Positions 15,167-24,251 of a stretch of DNA of 64,000 bases are shown here, one piece after another (the first letter of the stretch is position 1; the number at the start of each line of letters is the position of its first letter). Made by a program: the position numbers and the translations under genes. This stretch comes from Hymenobacter caeli. Lineage in GTDB: Bacteria; Bacteroidota; Bacteroidia; Cytophagales; Hymenobacteraceae. Below the pieces are notes generated by a model. That model was given only the letters and a program-made list of their open reading frames with translations. It was not told where the DNA came from and ran no database searches. Location of the stretch: contig NZ_JABSNP010000023.1 in the NCBI RefSeq assembly GCF_013294115.1, positions 1 through 64,000 of the forward strand, read 5' to 3'.

Positions 15167-18100
15167 CTACCGCTCTAGCTGCGTACCAGCAGCCGGCCGG
15201 CCACTTTCTACGCTGGCAGCAGCTTGCTGGCGCTCGGCGCGGTCACCACCATGCTCTATCACCTGGCTGCCGCTCTGCTTGGCCACGGCGTCCAGCGTGT
15301 GACTGATTTTGGCAATCTCGGGCTGGTCGGTGCGGTAGAAAACCTTCATCTCCGAGTGCCGGATGCCTTCGGCATCAGTGGTGCTCTGAACGTCGCCGGC
15401 TTTGGCACCGCTGCTGGCAATGGCCGCTTTCACGGCCTCGGCCTGGCCCCGTTCGCCCGGCGTGATAGCCGGCTCATCTACCTTGATGATAACCTGCTTC
15501 TCGCTGCCCTGGGCACTAACGCTGGCCACTTCCTTTTCGGACCGAGTGGGCTCGGTGCTGCGCTCCTGGCCGGCGCTGTGCTCAAGGGGTTTCTCGGTGG
15601 AAAAGCCGGCCTGGCCCCGCTCGGTTATTTTCCAGCCCTCCGGGGTGCGCTCGGCCTGGGTGGGGGTTGCCACGGCCAGGTAAGCCTCGCCGGCCTGCGG
15701 CGATGCGGTAAGGTCGTAGACCGGCCGCACAGCAAAATTGGGGTTGCTCACTAGCTGCGGGTGCGCGGCGGCGGCGGGCATGATGATGGCCTTGTTTGGG
15801 TTTTCAGCATCCACCCGGATTTCATACAGGCTGTAACTCGCGGGGCGGGTGCTGGTGTCGCGGTCGGGGATGGTGCCATCCGGCATCGGCATGGCGTTGA
15901 GGTAGATGAGGATGGGGGTAGCCACTACCCGCTCTGATTGTTGCGCGGGGGCAGCTGGAGCGGGTGGCACAGTGAGACCTGGGGTAGCATCTGGGGTAGT
16001 AGCCTGGCGTTCCAACTGGGCTTCAGCAGCTGGCTTGGCGGCCACATCCTGACTACGGTCACGGTTGTGCGGCTGGATGGCGGCGGCCTCGGCGGCCACC
16101 TGGCGGGCAGCCCGGTCGGCCTCAGCTTCGGCCACGCTCACCCCGGCAAACTTTTCCAGCCCGGCCGCGGCCCGCTCATTCGTGTTCGTCACGATGGCAT
16201 GGATGATGGCAATGTCGGGCTGGTCGTTGCGGTACGTCATGTCGAACTCCGCCCGCCGGATACCCTGCTCATCCACGGTGCTGCGGATTTCGCTGGTCTG
16301 CATCGAGTACCCGGATTTATCGAGCACCTCTTTCCAGGCCTCGGCCCGGCCGGTGGTGTTCGGAGCCAGCTCGTCAATCTTCCACGTCGCGGTTTTCTCC
16401 ATAGCGGCGCTGGCCTGCGCAGCGGCATAGCTGGCCCGGTCGCGGTTGTCGGCTAGCTCGGCTTCGTCGACTTTGCGGCCGGTGGGCGGCGGGTTATCGT
16501 TGATGTATTCTTTCAGCAGCACCAGACCAGCATCGCGGGCGTGCACAAACTGCGCGGTGTGCTCGGCCGCTTCCTTTTCAGTCTGGTAGGAGCGGAACGG
16601 GCGGGCCTCCACATCGGCGGCACTGGCTACGGCCGCGCCCACCACCGCCTGGGTGAGCTGCCGGTCATCTTCCTGCCGTTCCCGCTGGGCCGCGGGGCTG
16701 GCCTCGAGCTGGGCCTGGGCCTGCTGGCGCTCCTGCTCCCGCTGTTCGCGCTGCTGGCGCTGGGTTTCGGCCAGCCGCTGCTGCCGCTCCGACTCGCGCT
16801 GCTGCTCCTCGCGCAGGGCCTCAGCCCGGATTTGCTCGGCGGTGAGGCCCTGCTGGGTGTAGGCCAACTCCTGGTTAAAGTCCTTGGCCAGGGGGTAATC
16901 GACGCGCAGGAAGCTTTCGCGCTGGCGCTCCGGCTCGGGCAGCAGCTGCTCGCGCTGGCGGTACAATTCCTGGGCAATTACCTCGAGCTGGGCGGTGTCG
17001 GCGCGGGCCACCGTCAGGCGCACGATGGTGGCGCGGTCGGTGCTGCGCTGCACTTCCACGGCCAGGGCAGAGCCGTTTTCCTGGGTGCTGTTCATGCGGG
17101 CCACCCGCTCGCTGAGCTGCTGCACCTGCTGCCCGCCCTGCTCGGCAGTATCGTGCTGGAAGGTCACTTTCAGGCTCACGTGGTACTTGTCCGACGTGGC
17201 GTGCCACTCCACCGGGCGGGTGGCTTCCTTGTAGGCGGCCTGCTCGCCCACCGGCACGAAGGGCCGGGCGGGCTGCAGCTCGTTGAGGTAGTTGATGTTG
17301 AACTGCCGCCCGCCGGCGTCACGGTCGTTGGCCAGTACCACTTCCTTGGGGGCCTGCTTGTCAATCACCCGCTGAATGAGCGCTATCTGGGCCTCGGTGG
17401 GCGTGCCGCTGGTGGCCACGTACATCGTGTTGCGCGGGTCCTGCCCGTGCTTGAGCTGGAAGTGCGAGAGCGAGTCAATGGCCGACTCGCTCACCACGAT
17501 GCGCACCACCGGCGTGTCCTTGCCCTCGGTGGGGTGCGACACCCAGATGCCGTTCTTAGGCAGCGGCAGCAGGCTTTTGTAGTGCTCGTTCTTCTGCTCG
17601 ACGCTGGCCAGCCCCTGCTCGTTGTAGAGTGGGAAGGCCGTGTTTTTGTGCTCGTTCTGCTGCGCCGTGAAGATGCGCCCCTGAAACGCCGGGCTGTCGA
17701 TGGTGCTGTCCTCCAAGCCCCGGCTGTGCAGGTAGGTGCGGTCGGTCAGCTCCTTCTTTACGCCCAGCACTTCCGAGATAAGCCGCGTTTTACGCTCCTC
17801 AGCGGCGGCCTGCTCCTGGGCGGGGTCGCCCACGGGCAAACTGCTCAGCCGGGCGGCGTCGGGCGGGGTGGCGTACGCGCGGGCCGGGGCGGGGGCCCCG
17901 TCCAGGTACTCGCGCAGCTGCTGGCGCACCTGGCCCAGACTCAGGCCGTAGCCGTTGTCACCCCGCGTCTTGGCAAAGTCGATGATGCTGCCGGCGTCGC
18001 GGTCGTCGCCCGTATTGAGGTATACCTGATGGTCGCCCTTGCGCGTAACGATGACGTGCTCGTTGTCCTTGACTAAGTGGTGCCAGTCGCCGCGCCGGCT

Positions 18101-18205
18101 TTCTTTTTTGATTGCGTAGCCCTGGCGCTGGGCGTAGTCAACTAGGTCGATGTCGCGCTTGAAACGGTCTAGCTCGGTGGGGTCGTTTTCCCGGGGGGCA
18201 TTCAT
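15167..18205 (-). CDS. Large TOPRIM-domain mobile-element protein (DUF3991-like head, duplicated tail domains)
   Basis: A 1012-residue protein. The N-terminal ~100 residues (LVDYAQRQGYAIKKESRRGDWHHL..., GSIIDFAKT) fit the DUF3991/CHC2-like head of plasmid and transposon primase-like proteins; no Cys zinc ligands are seen. TOPRIM residues are E240 in VVSESAIDSLS and D294/D296 in LANDRDAGG. A Gln/Arg-rich coiled segment follows (~470-540). The rest holds at least two copies of one domain: RSTVDEQGIRRAEFDMTYR (first) and QSTTDAEGIRHSEMKVFYR (second), each after a helix and followed by NDQP/TDQP. Such proteins are thought to prime or process element DNA. The intact TOPRIM core argues for an active enzyme, but no zinc finger is visible. 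Confidence 0.8.
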   Translation of the reverse strand: MNAPRENDPTELDRFKRDIDLVDYAQRQGYAIKKESRRGDWHHLVKDNEHVIVTRKGDHQVYLNTGDDRDAGSIIDFAKTRGDNGYGLSLGQVRQQLREYLDGAPAPARAYATPPDAARLSSLPVGDPAQEQAAAEERKTRLISEVLGVKKELTDRTYLHSRGLEDSTIDSPAFQGRIFTAQQNEHKNTAFPLYNEQGLASVEQKNEHYKSLLPLPKNGIWVSHPTEGKDTPVVRIVVSESAIDSLSHFQLKHGQDPRNTMYVATSGTPTEAQIALIQRVIDKQAPKEVVLANDRDAGGRQFNINYLNELQPARPFVPVGEQAAYKEATRPVEWHATSDKYHVSLKVTFQHDTAEQGGQQVQQLSERVARMNSTQENGSALAVEVQRSTDRATIVRLTVARADTAQLEVIAQELYRQREQLLPEPERQRESFLRVDYPLAKDFNQELAYTQQGLTAEQIRAEALREEQQRESERQQRLAETQRQQREQREQERQQAQAQLEASPAAQRERQEDDRQLTQAVVGAAVASAADVEARPFRSYQTEKEAAEHTAQFVHARDAGLVLLKEYINDNPPPTGRKVDEAELADNRDRASYAAAQASAAMEKTATWKIDELAPNTTGRAEAWKEVLDKSGYSMQTSEIRSTVDEQGIRRAEFDMTYRNDQPDIAIIHAIVTNTNERAAAGLEKFAGVSVAEAEADRAARQVAAEAAAIQPHNRDRSQDVAAKPAAEAQLERQATTPDATPGLTVPPAPAAPAQQSERVVATPILIYLNAMPMPDGTIPDRDTSTRPASYSLYEIRVDAENPNKAIIMPAAAAHPQLVSNPNFAVRPVYDLTASPQAGEAYLAVATPTQAERTPEGWKITERGQAGFSTEKPLEHSAGQERSTEPTRSEKEVASVSAQGSEKQVIIKVDEPAITPGERGQAEAVKAAIASSGAKAGDVQSTTDAEGIRHSEMKVFYRTDQPEIAKISHTLDAVAKQSGSQVIEHGGDRAERQQAAASVESGRPAAGTQLER

Positions 18206-18291
18206 GCGGGCGGAAGTTGCTGGGTGGAAGGAGGGAGCCCAGCAGCTCCGCGCCCGGCTGGTAGCCGGGCCCGTCAGAAGTGGGTCGGGGG

Positions 18292-18690
18292 TTAGGGGGT
18301 AGGGGCCTCGGGCGCGGCACTGCCGGCGGCGCGTTGGGCGGTCGCGTCAAAAAAGGCTAGCTGCTCGCGGAACTTCGTCAGCAGCTCCGCCGTGGGAAAA
18401 ACGTACTGGTTCGCCCCGGTGCCAATGTCGATGCGCACAATCTCGGTGGGCACGCCCAGGGCGCGCAGCACGCGCTGCACCAGCCGCGGCTCGTCGCGCT
18501 TGAGCTTGCCGTTTTTCAGGTTGACGACGTTCGTATAGGTAAGACCATGCTGGGTACAAAAACTAGTTAACTCCCCTTGCCCGATGGCTTTTAGCCGGTG
18601 CTGCACGTAGCGCAGGCACTCGGCGTAGGGCGCAGAGAGGCTTAAATCAGGAAACCCCAGGGGGGCAGCAGCGTGGTCGGGGGATAGCAT
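18292..18690 (-). CDS. Helix-turn-helix protein
   Basis: A 132-residue protein whose central segment GELTSFCTQHGLTYTNVVNLKNGKLK reads as an XRE-like HTH (ELTSF helix, turn, recognition helix), followed by a strand part TEIVRIDIGTGANQYVFP and an Ala/Pro tail. It lies 86 bp upstream of the TOPRIM gene on the same strand and ~250 bp from the divergent tra operon, a good position for a regulator of either. Its DNA target is not visible. Confidence 0.6.
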   Translation of the reverse strand: MLSPDHAAAPLGFPDLSLSAPYAECLRYVQHRLKAIGQGELTSFCTQHGLTYTNVVNLKNGKLKRDEPRLVQRVLRALGVPTEIVRIDIGTGANQYVFPTAELLTKFREQLAFFDATAQRAAGSAAPEAPTP

Positions 18691-18936
18691 GCGGGGAAGC
18701 GCGGCCGAGGAAATCGGCCAGTAATGAAGAGCAAATAATCCCCAAAGGACGCACTTCGCTCGCTACTGGTCGCAATCCGCCGCTGGGAAAAACCAAATCT
18801 TATTACCCCGATAATCCCGCCGTTTCGCGCTGCTAGCCCGACCCGTAAAGACAGACGCTATAACGACGAAGTAAATTTTAAGTTTTCACTAACTTTTTAC
18901 TAACCCAACAAAAGCCCCGTCCGTAAGGGAGCCGGT

Positions 18937-19665
18937 ATGCGCACCGGTATCCTCTTGTTCGTGGTCTTTGTAGCTGCCGTCGCGCTCGGGGCGCTGCTAT
19001 GGTGGCGCTTCAAAGGCAATGGCCGGCCAGTTATCACCCCGTCTGCCCCGATGGTCACGCGCAATCATCACTCCCTGCCGCTCTTCCACTACGAGCGGGC
19101 CAGCGCAGCTATCACACAGCCAGTAGCCGCCGCGCCACCCGCGCCGGGCAGGGCCCTGGCCAGCCTGCTACCCGAAGAGGATTTTAGGGCGCAGGAAGCC
19201 GCTGAGCTACAAGCCGAAGCCGACCGTGCGGAAGCCGCGCAGGCTGAAAGCCGGCAGCAGACAATCGAAGAAATACCTCCGAAAGAGCCTGCGCCCGACG
19301 AGAACCCGGCCGCTGAAGCCGAAGCGCCGCGGCTGGTTTCTTCCCGTCACGCGGCCGGCGCAGTGGCCTCCTTACTGGATGCGCTGGACGAAGCCCCAGC
19401 GGCCGACCCAACGCCCGCGCCCCCAGCACCAGCTGCGGAGCCCACGCCCGAACCCGACGAGGAGCCGGCCGCCCCGGCACTCTACTACAACCCCATTACA
19501 GCCCCGGCCCCCACCGCCAACGACCAGGCCAACCGCGCCGCTGAAATCGCGCTGCGCAAGCAGCGCCGCGCCAGCATGGCGGCCGATACGGCCGCGCAAC
19601 GCGATGCGCTAAGCGGCCTATTTCCCGGCGCAGCGGGCAAGCCCACCCCCGCCAAAGTCTCCTGA
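18937..19665 (+). CDS. Single-pass membrane protein, Ala/Pro/Glu-rich, first gene of the tra operon
   Basis: A 242-residue protein. One transmembrane segment at the N-terminus (ILLFVVFVAAVALGALLWW, ~5-23) is followed by a long disordered, Ala/Pro/Glu-rich periplasmic or cytoplasmic part. The start is the ATG at 18937 with TAAGGGA upstream. No family is recognised. It precedes traE by 56 bp and probably serves the conjugation apparatus, e.g. as a TonB-like spacer. The ~240 bp before it turn AT-rich at the end and presumably contain the operon promoter; no clear -33/-7 pair was found. Confidence 0.6.
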   Translation: MRTGILLFVVFVAAVALGALLWWRFKGNGRPVITPSAPMVTRNHHSLPLFHYERASAAITQPVAAAPPAPGRALASLLPEEDFRAQEAAELQAEADRAEAAQAESRQQTIEEIPPKEPAPDENPAAEAEAPRLVSSRHAAGAVASLLDALDEAPAADPTPAPPAPAAEPTPEPDEEPAAPALYYNPITAPAPTANDQANRAAEIALRKQRRASMAADTAAQRDALSGLFPGAAGKPTPAKVS

Positions 19666-19721
19666 TTTCCAACCTGCTACCGGGGAGATAAGCACCCTTC
19701 TTTCACCTATAAACCTCGTTT

Positions 19722-20144
19722 ATGTTTAACAAACCTTTCGCCAGCGGCCAGCGTGTCTTTACTACGGCGGCTGCTTCACTTAACACCCTGGTCGTAGCCG
19801 GCCAGGCTTACCAGCCTTCCAAAACCGAGCAGCGCCTCGCTGCCCTCCTGGCCACGCTGGCGCTGGCCACCAGCCCGACCCTGGCCCAGACGGGCGGCGG
19901 GGGCGCCGCCGCCGCGCTGAGCGGCGTGCAGGAAACCGTCGTGGGAATCGTGCAGGTCATTTTCGCCATCGTGCTGGTGGTGGGCCTGATTCGGGTGGTA
20001 ATGAAGTTCGTGCAGGGCGCACCCGACGCGCTGGGGGCCCTGGGCTGGCTCGTGGGCGGCGTAATTCTGTGGTTTGGCTTCCAGCTTTTCAAAGACGACC
20101 TCGTGAGCGCCGTGGGGGGTACCGGTGGGGGCGGCGTTCGCTAA
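19722..20144 (+). CDS. traE: TraE-type conjugative transfer protein (DUF4134)
   Basis: A 140-residue inner-membrane protein. Two hydrophobic helices, VVGIVQVIFAIVLVVGLIRVV and LGWLVGGVILWFGFQLF, surround QGAPDALGALG, the DUF4134 signature. An N-terminal extension of ~45 residues with a second hydrophobic part (LLATLALATSPTLAQ, possible signal peptide) makes it longer than usual. It corresponds to the VirB2/VirB3-side small membrane components of Bacteroidetes conjugation systems. It is followed after 12 bp by the traF-like frame. Confidence 0.8.
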   Translation: MFNKPFASGQRVFTTAAASLNTLVVAGQAYQPSKTEQRLAALLATLALATSPTLAQTGGGGAAAALSGVQETVVGIVQVIFAIVLVVGLIRVVMKFVQGAPDALGALGWLVGGVILWFGFQLFKDDLVSAVGGTGGGGVR

Positions 20145-20156
20145 GCCAGTAGCCTT

Positions 20157-20477
20157 ATGCGCTCCTACAAATCCATTGAGCGGCCGGCCCAGGTGCTGGG
20201 CATGAATATCCAGGACCTGGGCCTGGTCGTGGGCCTTTTCATCGGCTCGGTGCTACTGCTCGGCTTTTTGGGCATGGCCATCAGGATTCCCCGGCTGGTG
20301 TACCTGGTCGTCATCCTGACGGAGCTGGCGCTGCTCTTCGCCCTGTGATACCTAAGCAAGACCCGCGCGCCCGGCTTTCTGATGGGCTGGCTCTCATTCA
20401 CCTTCATCCAGCCCCGCCGCATTGCGGTGGGGCCAATTCCCGCCGCACATGAAAAAACCAAAAACCGCCGCGTTTGA
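20157..20477 (+). pseudogene. traF: TraF-type protein (DUF4133) interrupted by an in-frame TGA at 20346-20348
   Basis: The frame from ATG 20157 reads through two membrane segments (LGLVVGLFIGSVLLLGFLG, LVYLVVILTELALLFAL) and meets TGA after 63 codons. Continuing in the same frame gives YLSKTRAPGFLMGWLSF, the conserved C-terminal part of DUF4133 proteins. It ends at the TGA at 20475-20477, overlapping traG by 29 bp as expected for adjacent tra genes. The full protein would be about 106 residues, a normal DUF4133 length. So the internal TGA is a nonsense mutation, a sequencing error or a read-through codon. The truncated 63-residue form keeps both membrane helices. Confidence 0.75.
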
Positions 20478-23055
20478 CGCGGTTATGCCCGTGCACAGCT
20501 TCGAGGCGGACAAGGTCATCTTCCGCGACGGGCGCGTGGCGGTCGGCTTCGCCGTGGAGCCGGCCGAGATGGAGAGCTGGACCGAAGACGACTATAACAG
20601 CTTCCAGACCGCCCTGCTCGGGGCCCTGCGCCCGCTGCCCACCGGCACCATCGTGCAGAAAACCGACATCTACTACGACCGCCCGTACCGCGAAGACAAG
20701 ACTCAGCAGACCTACTTCGAGGGCAAGATGAACAAGCACTTCTTCGAGCGGCTGGTGCTATTTCAGAAGTCCTACCTGTTCATCTCGTTCGCCCCCGTCG
20801 ATGTCAAGCCCACCAAAACCAACGCCGTGAACGCGCTGGTGACGCGGGCCGGCGAGGCGCTGGTAAAGAACCCGTTCGGCAGCCTGCTGCAAACCCTGGA
20901 GCTGGCCGAAAGCGCCGCGCTGGAACTGGTGCAGGCCGTGCGCGACCTGGGCGGCGTGGAGTTCGCCCGCCTGGCCAGCGAGGAAATCCGGGGGCTCTAC
21001 CGCCAGTATTTCAACCTCAACTTCGACGGCCAGCCCACCCGGCAGGAGCGCGAAATCGCCAACGAAATCGGCACGCTGGCCGTGGGCGAAAACAAGGTTA
21101 ACGTGGTGTCGATGGTGGGGCAGGGCTCCGACGCCTACCCGGCCGTGCGCAACGGCTACGGCGTGACCGCGCCCATGCTGTTTCCGCTCACCCACGTGCT
21201 GCAATGCCCGCACGTGCTCACCCAGGCCCTGCTCATTCAGCATACCAAGCAGGCGCTGGGCAGCCTGGACACCGACCGCAAGCTGAACAACTCGCTGGCC
21301 ATTCTGGCCACCCAGGACAACCACCTGCGGGCGGCCGAAGTCGAGGAGTTTACCGCCGAGGTGCGGGCTGAAAACAAGCAGATTGTGAGCCTGCACCTCT
21401 CGGTGATGCTCTGGGACACGAACGACACCAACCGGCGCGAAAACGTGGAGCGCGTCACAGCGGCCTTTCGCGCCATGTTCGGGACCGAAAGCGTCGTCGA
21501 GGGCCACCTAGTCCTGCCGCTGTTTTTCGGCCTGCTGCCCGGCAACGGCTGGCAGGTGCCCGACCGCTGGCTAACGACCACCGCCGACCGGGCCAGCTGC
21601 TACTTCCACTGGACGGCCACCTACAAGACCGACGCGGTGGGGGAGTACCTCACCGACCGGTTCCGCAACCTGGTGCAGGTGAACCTCTTCAACACGTCGC
21701 TCGACAACCAGAACGCGCTGGTTATCGGGCCTTCCGGCTCGGGCAAAAGCTACACCTTCGGCAACCTGATTGTGCAGCGCTTCGAGAAGGGGGCCCGCCA
21801 GATTATCATGGACGTGGGCGGTACCTACCGCAACGTGCTCCAGTCACTCAACGGGGCCGATTTCGTCAACACCTACTTCGAGTACGACCCCGCTAACCCG
21901 ATTGAGTTCAACCCCTTCCTGGTGCCGCGCGAGGGCGAAACCGGCCCCTGGCTCTACACCGACGAGAAAACCAACTTCCACCTGGCCTTGCTGGCCGCCC
22001 TTTGGAAGGGCAGCAAGGATACCGGGCTCGACAAGTCGGAGCGGGCCATCCTGAGCCGCTTTTTGATTGAGTACTACGCGCTGCTGAACGAGAGTGACCG
22101 GCTGGGCCAGACCGACGAGGAGCGGCCCAATATGGAGAGCTTCTTCCGCTTCGTGCAGGCCTACGACGTGGAGATGATGCGGCCGGTGCGCGAGCCTCAC
22201 GAGGGGCAGGAGCCCGACCCGCGCGACGGCCAGCGCCGCAAGTACCAGAAGGACATGAAGTACATCGACATGCACCAGTTTTTCTTGGTGCTCAGTCAGT
22301 ACGTGACCGGCGGGCGCTACGAGAAGGTGCTCAACGCCGACCGCGACGTGGACTTGAGTGAGTACCGGCTCATTTGCTTCGACCTGGCCAAGGTGCAGGC
22401 CGACCCCGACCTGTACCCGGTGGTGGCCATGCTCATCACCGAGCTGAGCCTCGATTTGTTCCGCAAGTTTCCCGACGCCGTGAAGTACATCGCCCTCGAT
22501 GAGGCCTGGACCATGCTCAGCGGCGTGCTCGCCGAGTTTATCGAAAGCATGTACCGCACGATTCGGAAAACGAATGGCTCGGTTACCATCATCACCCAGG
22601 GCATCCACGAGATTACCAGCAGCAAAATCGGGTCGGCCGTCATCAACAACAGCTCGACCAAGATTATCCTGCGCCACATCAACCCCGACTCGCTGGCCCA
22701 GCTGCAAGCGCCGCTGGGTTTGACGGGCCACGAAATGGACCTCATTAAGTCGGTGCGGGCCACCGACCAGCTGCGCGAGTTCTTCATCAAGCAGGGCGGT
22801 AAGGCCAAGGTGTACGCCCTGGAAGCCTCACCCCAGCTCGACGCCATCCTGACCTCGAAGCCGGTGGAGCGCAACCACCTCAACCAGCTGGTCAAGTTCT
22901 ACCAGCAGCACCAGCGCACGCTCAAGCTGGACAAAAACGGCCAGCCAGTGCTAAAAGACGGCTTACCGCAGTACAAAACCACCGTGGTGCAGCGCCTGGA
23001 CTACGCCGTCGACCAGTTCGTGGAAGACAAGCAGAAAGGAGCCCTGCGCCGATGA
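20449..23055 (+). CDS. traG: TraG conjugation ATPase (VirB4 family)
   Basis: The start at ATG 20449 gives 868 residues; the TTG 27 bp earlier is less likely. The N-terminal half is the VirB4/CagE domain. The C-terminal ATPase has Walker A GPSGSGKS (427-434) and Walker B YIALDEAW (D684, E685). Segments LDNQNALVIGPSGSGKS and PIEFNPFL are typical of Bacteroidetes TraG. It powers pilus biogenesis and substrate transfer at the inner membrane. It overlaps the traF-like frame and shares ATGA with traJ. It should not be confused with the VirD4-type coupling protein, which is not in this window. Confidence 0.93.
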   Translation: MKKPKTAAFDAVMPVHSFEADKVIFRDGRVAVGFAVEPAEMESWTEDDYNSFQTALLGALRPLPTGTIVQKTDIYYDRPYREDKTQQTYFEGKMNKHFFERLVLFQKSYLFISFAPVDVKPTKTNAVNALVTRAGEALVKNPFGSLLQTLELAESAALELVQAVRDLGGVEFARLASEEIRGLYRQYFNLNFDGQPTRQEREIANEIGTLAVGENKVNVVSMVGQGSDAYPAVRNGYGVTAPMLFPLTHVLQCPHVLTQALLIQHTKQALGSLDTDRKLNNSLAILATQDNHLRAAEVEEFTAEVRAENKQIVSLHLSVMLWDTNDTNRRENVERVTAAFRAMFGTESVVEGHLVLPLFFGLLPGNGWQVPDRWLTTTADRASCYFHWTATYKTDAVGEYLTDRFRNLVQVNLFNTSLDNQNALVIGPSGSGKSYTFGNLIVQRFEKGARQIIMDVGGTYRNVLQSLNGADFVNTYFEYDPANPIEFNPFLVPREGETGPWLYTDEKTNFHLALLAALWKGSKDTGLDKSERAILSRFLIEYYALLNESDRLGQTDEERPNMESFFRFVQAYDVEMMRPVREPHEGQEPDPRDGQRRKYQKDMKYIDMHQFFLVLSQYVTGGRYEKVLNADRDVDLSEYRLICFDLAKVQADPDLYPVVAMLITELSLDLFRKFPDAVKYIALDEAWTMLSGVLAEFIESMYRTIRKTNGSVTIITQGIHEITSSKIGSAVINNSSTKIILRHINPDSLAQLQAPLGLTGHEMDLIKSVRATDQLREFFIKQGGKAKVYALEASPQLDAILTSKPVERNHLNQLVKFYQQHQRTLKLDKNGQPVLKDGLPQYKTTVVQRLDYAVDQFVEDKQKGALRR

Positions 23056-24215
23056 ATATGCTCCTGATGGTCGCCTACGACGTGGACCCCGGCTTTCTGG
23101 CCGCCTGCGACAACACCCTGGACCTGGTGCTGGTGAACTGCCGCTTCATCACGCCCACCTTCATGAGCATCGCCCTGCTCTACACCGTGGGCCGGGGCCT
23201 GCTCATGGGCAACGGCCTGCAAATGGATTTCAGCCCCCTACTCAAAGCGCTGTGGGTGCTGTTTCTGCTGTACTTCTACCGGGATTTGCTTGACGTGCTG
23301 GGCGCCGGCATCAGCGGCTTCACCGGGCTATTTGCCAGCCAGGCCGGGGCCACCTCGGCCGCCGAAGCCCTGCAGCGCCTGACCACCCCGGCCCCGATTG
23401 CGGCGGCCGCGGCCAGTGACTCGCTCGGCATCGGCGACGTGGTGACGGGGGCCAGCAACCTGGTGGCCAGCATCTCGGAAACGCTCAGCTCGTTCACCTT
23501 CACCGGGCTGATGACGCGGCTGTTCACCGGCACTACTGTGATGCTGATTCGCGAAATCATGCTTTTCATCCGGCAGTTCGTGCTCGGCTTCCTCTACGTC
23601 TGCGGACCGATTGCCATGAGCTTATCGGTCGTGCCCTCGTTCGGGCAGCTGGCCATCAAGTGGCTGCAAAACTTCATTGCGGTGCAGTTCTGGTCACTCT
23701 CCTTCGTGCTACTCGACACGATGTACACCTTCTACGCGGCCACGCCCACGGCCCAGTCGGGTATCGGCAGCGGCGGGGTATTCAACCCCATTTCCGGCCA
23801 GGTCAACTCGGCCGCCGACGCCAAGTTGATGATGATGAGCGTGGCCTTCGTGCTCCTCTACTGCATGGTGCCTTACCTGACCAGCCTCTTCATTGGCTCC
23901 TCGGCCGTGCAGGGCTTCGCCGGCTCGATGATGGGCATGGCCATCGGGGCCGCCACCACGGCGGCCGGCGTAGCCTCGCCGGGGGCCGGGGGCGTGGCCG
24001 GCGCGGTGGGTCGCGCCCTGGGCAATGGCAAGGGCGGCGGGGGCGGCGGCTCGGGCAGCGGGGCCAGTAGCGCGAGCGGCAGCGGGGGTAGCAGTGGTGG
24101 CAGCGGGGGTGAAAGCAGCGGCAGTTCCGCTTCCTCGGGCCTGCCGGCCATTTCAATGGCCGAAGCGCTCAACCCCCAATACCGGCAGCGCGCCTCGGGG
24201 CTCTGGACCTCCTGA
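23052..24215 (+). CDS. traJ: TraJ conjugation membrane protein (VirB6-like)
   Basis: A 387-residue polytopic membrane protein with about six hydrophobic helices (e.g. ALWVLFLLYFYRDLLDVL, FVLGFLYVCGPIAMSLSVVP, MMSVAFVLLYCMVPYLTSLF), matching TraJ of Bacteroidetes conjugative elements. The last ~80 residues are a Gly/Ser/Ala low-complexity tail. It overlaps traG by 4 bp. VirB6-type proteins form the inner-membrane channel of the secretion system. Confidence 0.86.
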   Translation: MNMLLMVAYDVDPGFLAACDNTLDLVLVNCRFITPTFMSIALLYTVGRGLLMGNGLQMDFSPLLKALWVLFLLYFYRDLLDVLGAGISGFTGLFASQAGATSAAEALQRLTTPAPIAAAAASDSLGIGDVVTGASNLVASISETLSSFTFTGLMTRLFTGTTVMLIREIMLFIRQFVLGFLYVCGPIAMSLSVVPSFGQLAIKWLQNFIAVQFWSLSFVLLDTMYTFYAATPTAQSGIGSGGVFNPISGQVNSAADAKLMMMSVAFVLLYCMVPYLTSLFIGSSAVQGFAGSMMGMAIGAATTAAGVASPGAGGVAGAVGRALGNGKGGGGGGSGSGASSASGSGGSSGGSGGESSGSSASSGLPAISMAEALNPQYRQRASGLWTS

Positions 24216-24251
24216 CGGGAATTCATTCTTTCTCACCAAACCTAGCTCGTC

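Noticed and set aside
16541..18076. Long plus-strand frame of 511 codons
   Set aside because: It is antisense to the TOPRIM gene, is Leu/Gly/Ala/Val-rich without motifs, and comes from GC-rich third positions.
20346..20348. TGA as a selenocysteine codon in the traF-like gene
   Set aside because: DUF4133 proteins are not redox enzymes and no stem-loop directly behind the codon was seen; mutation or error is more likely.
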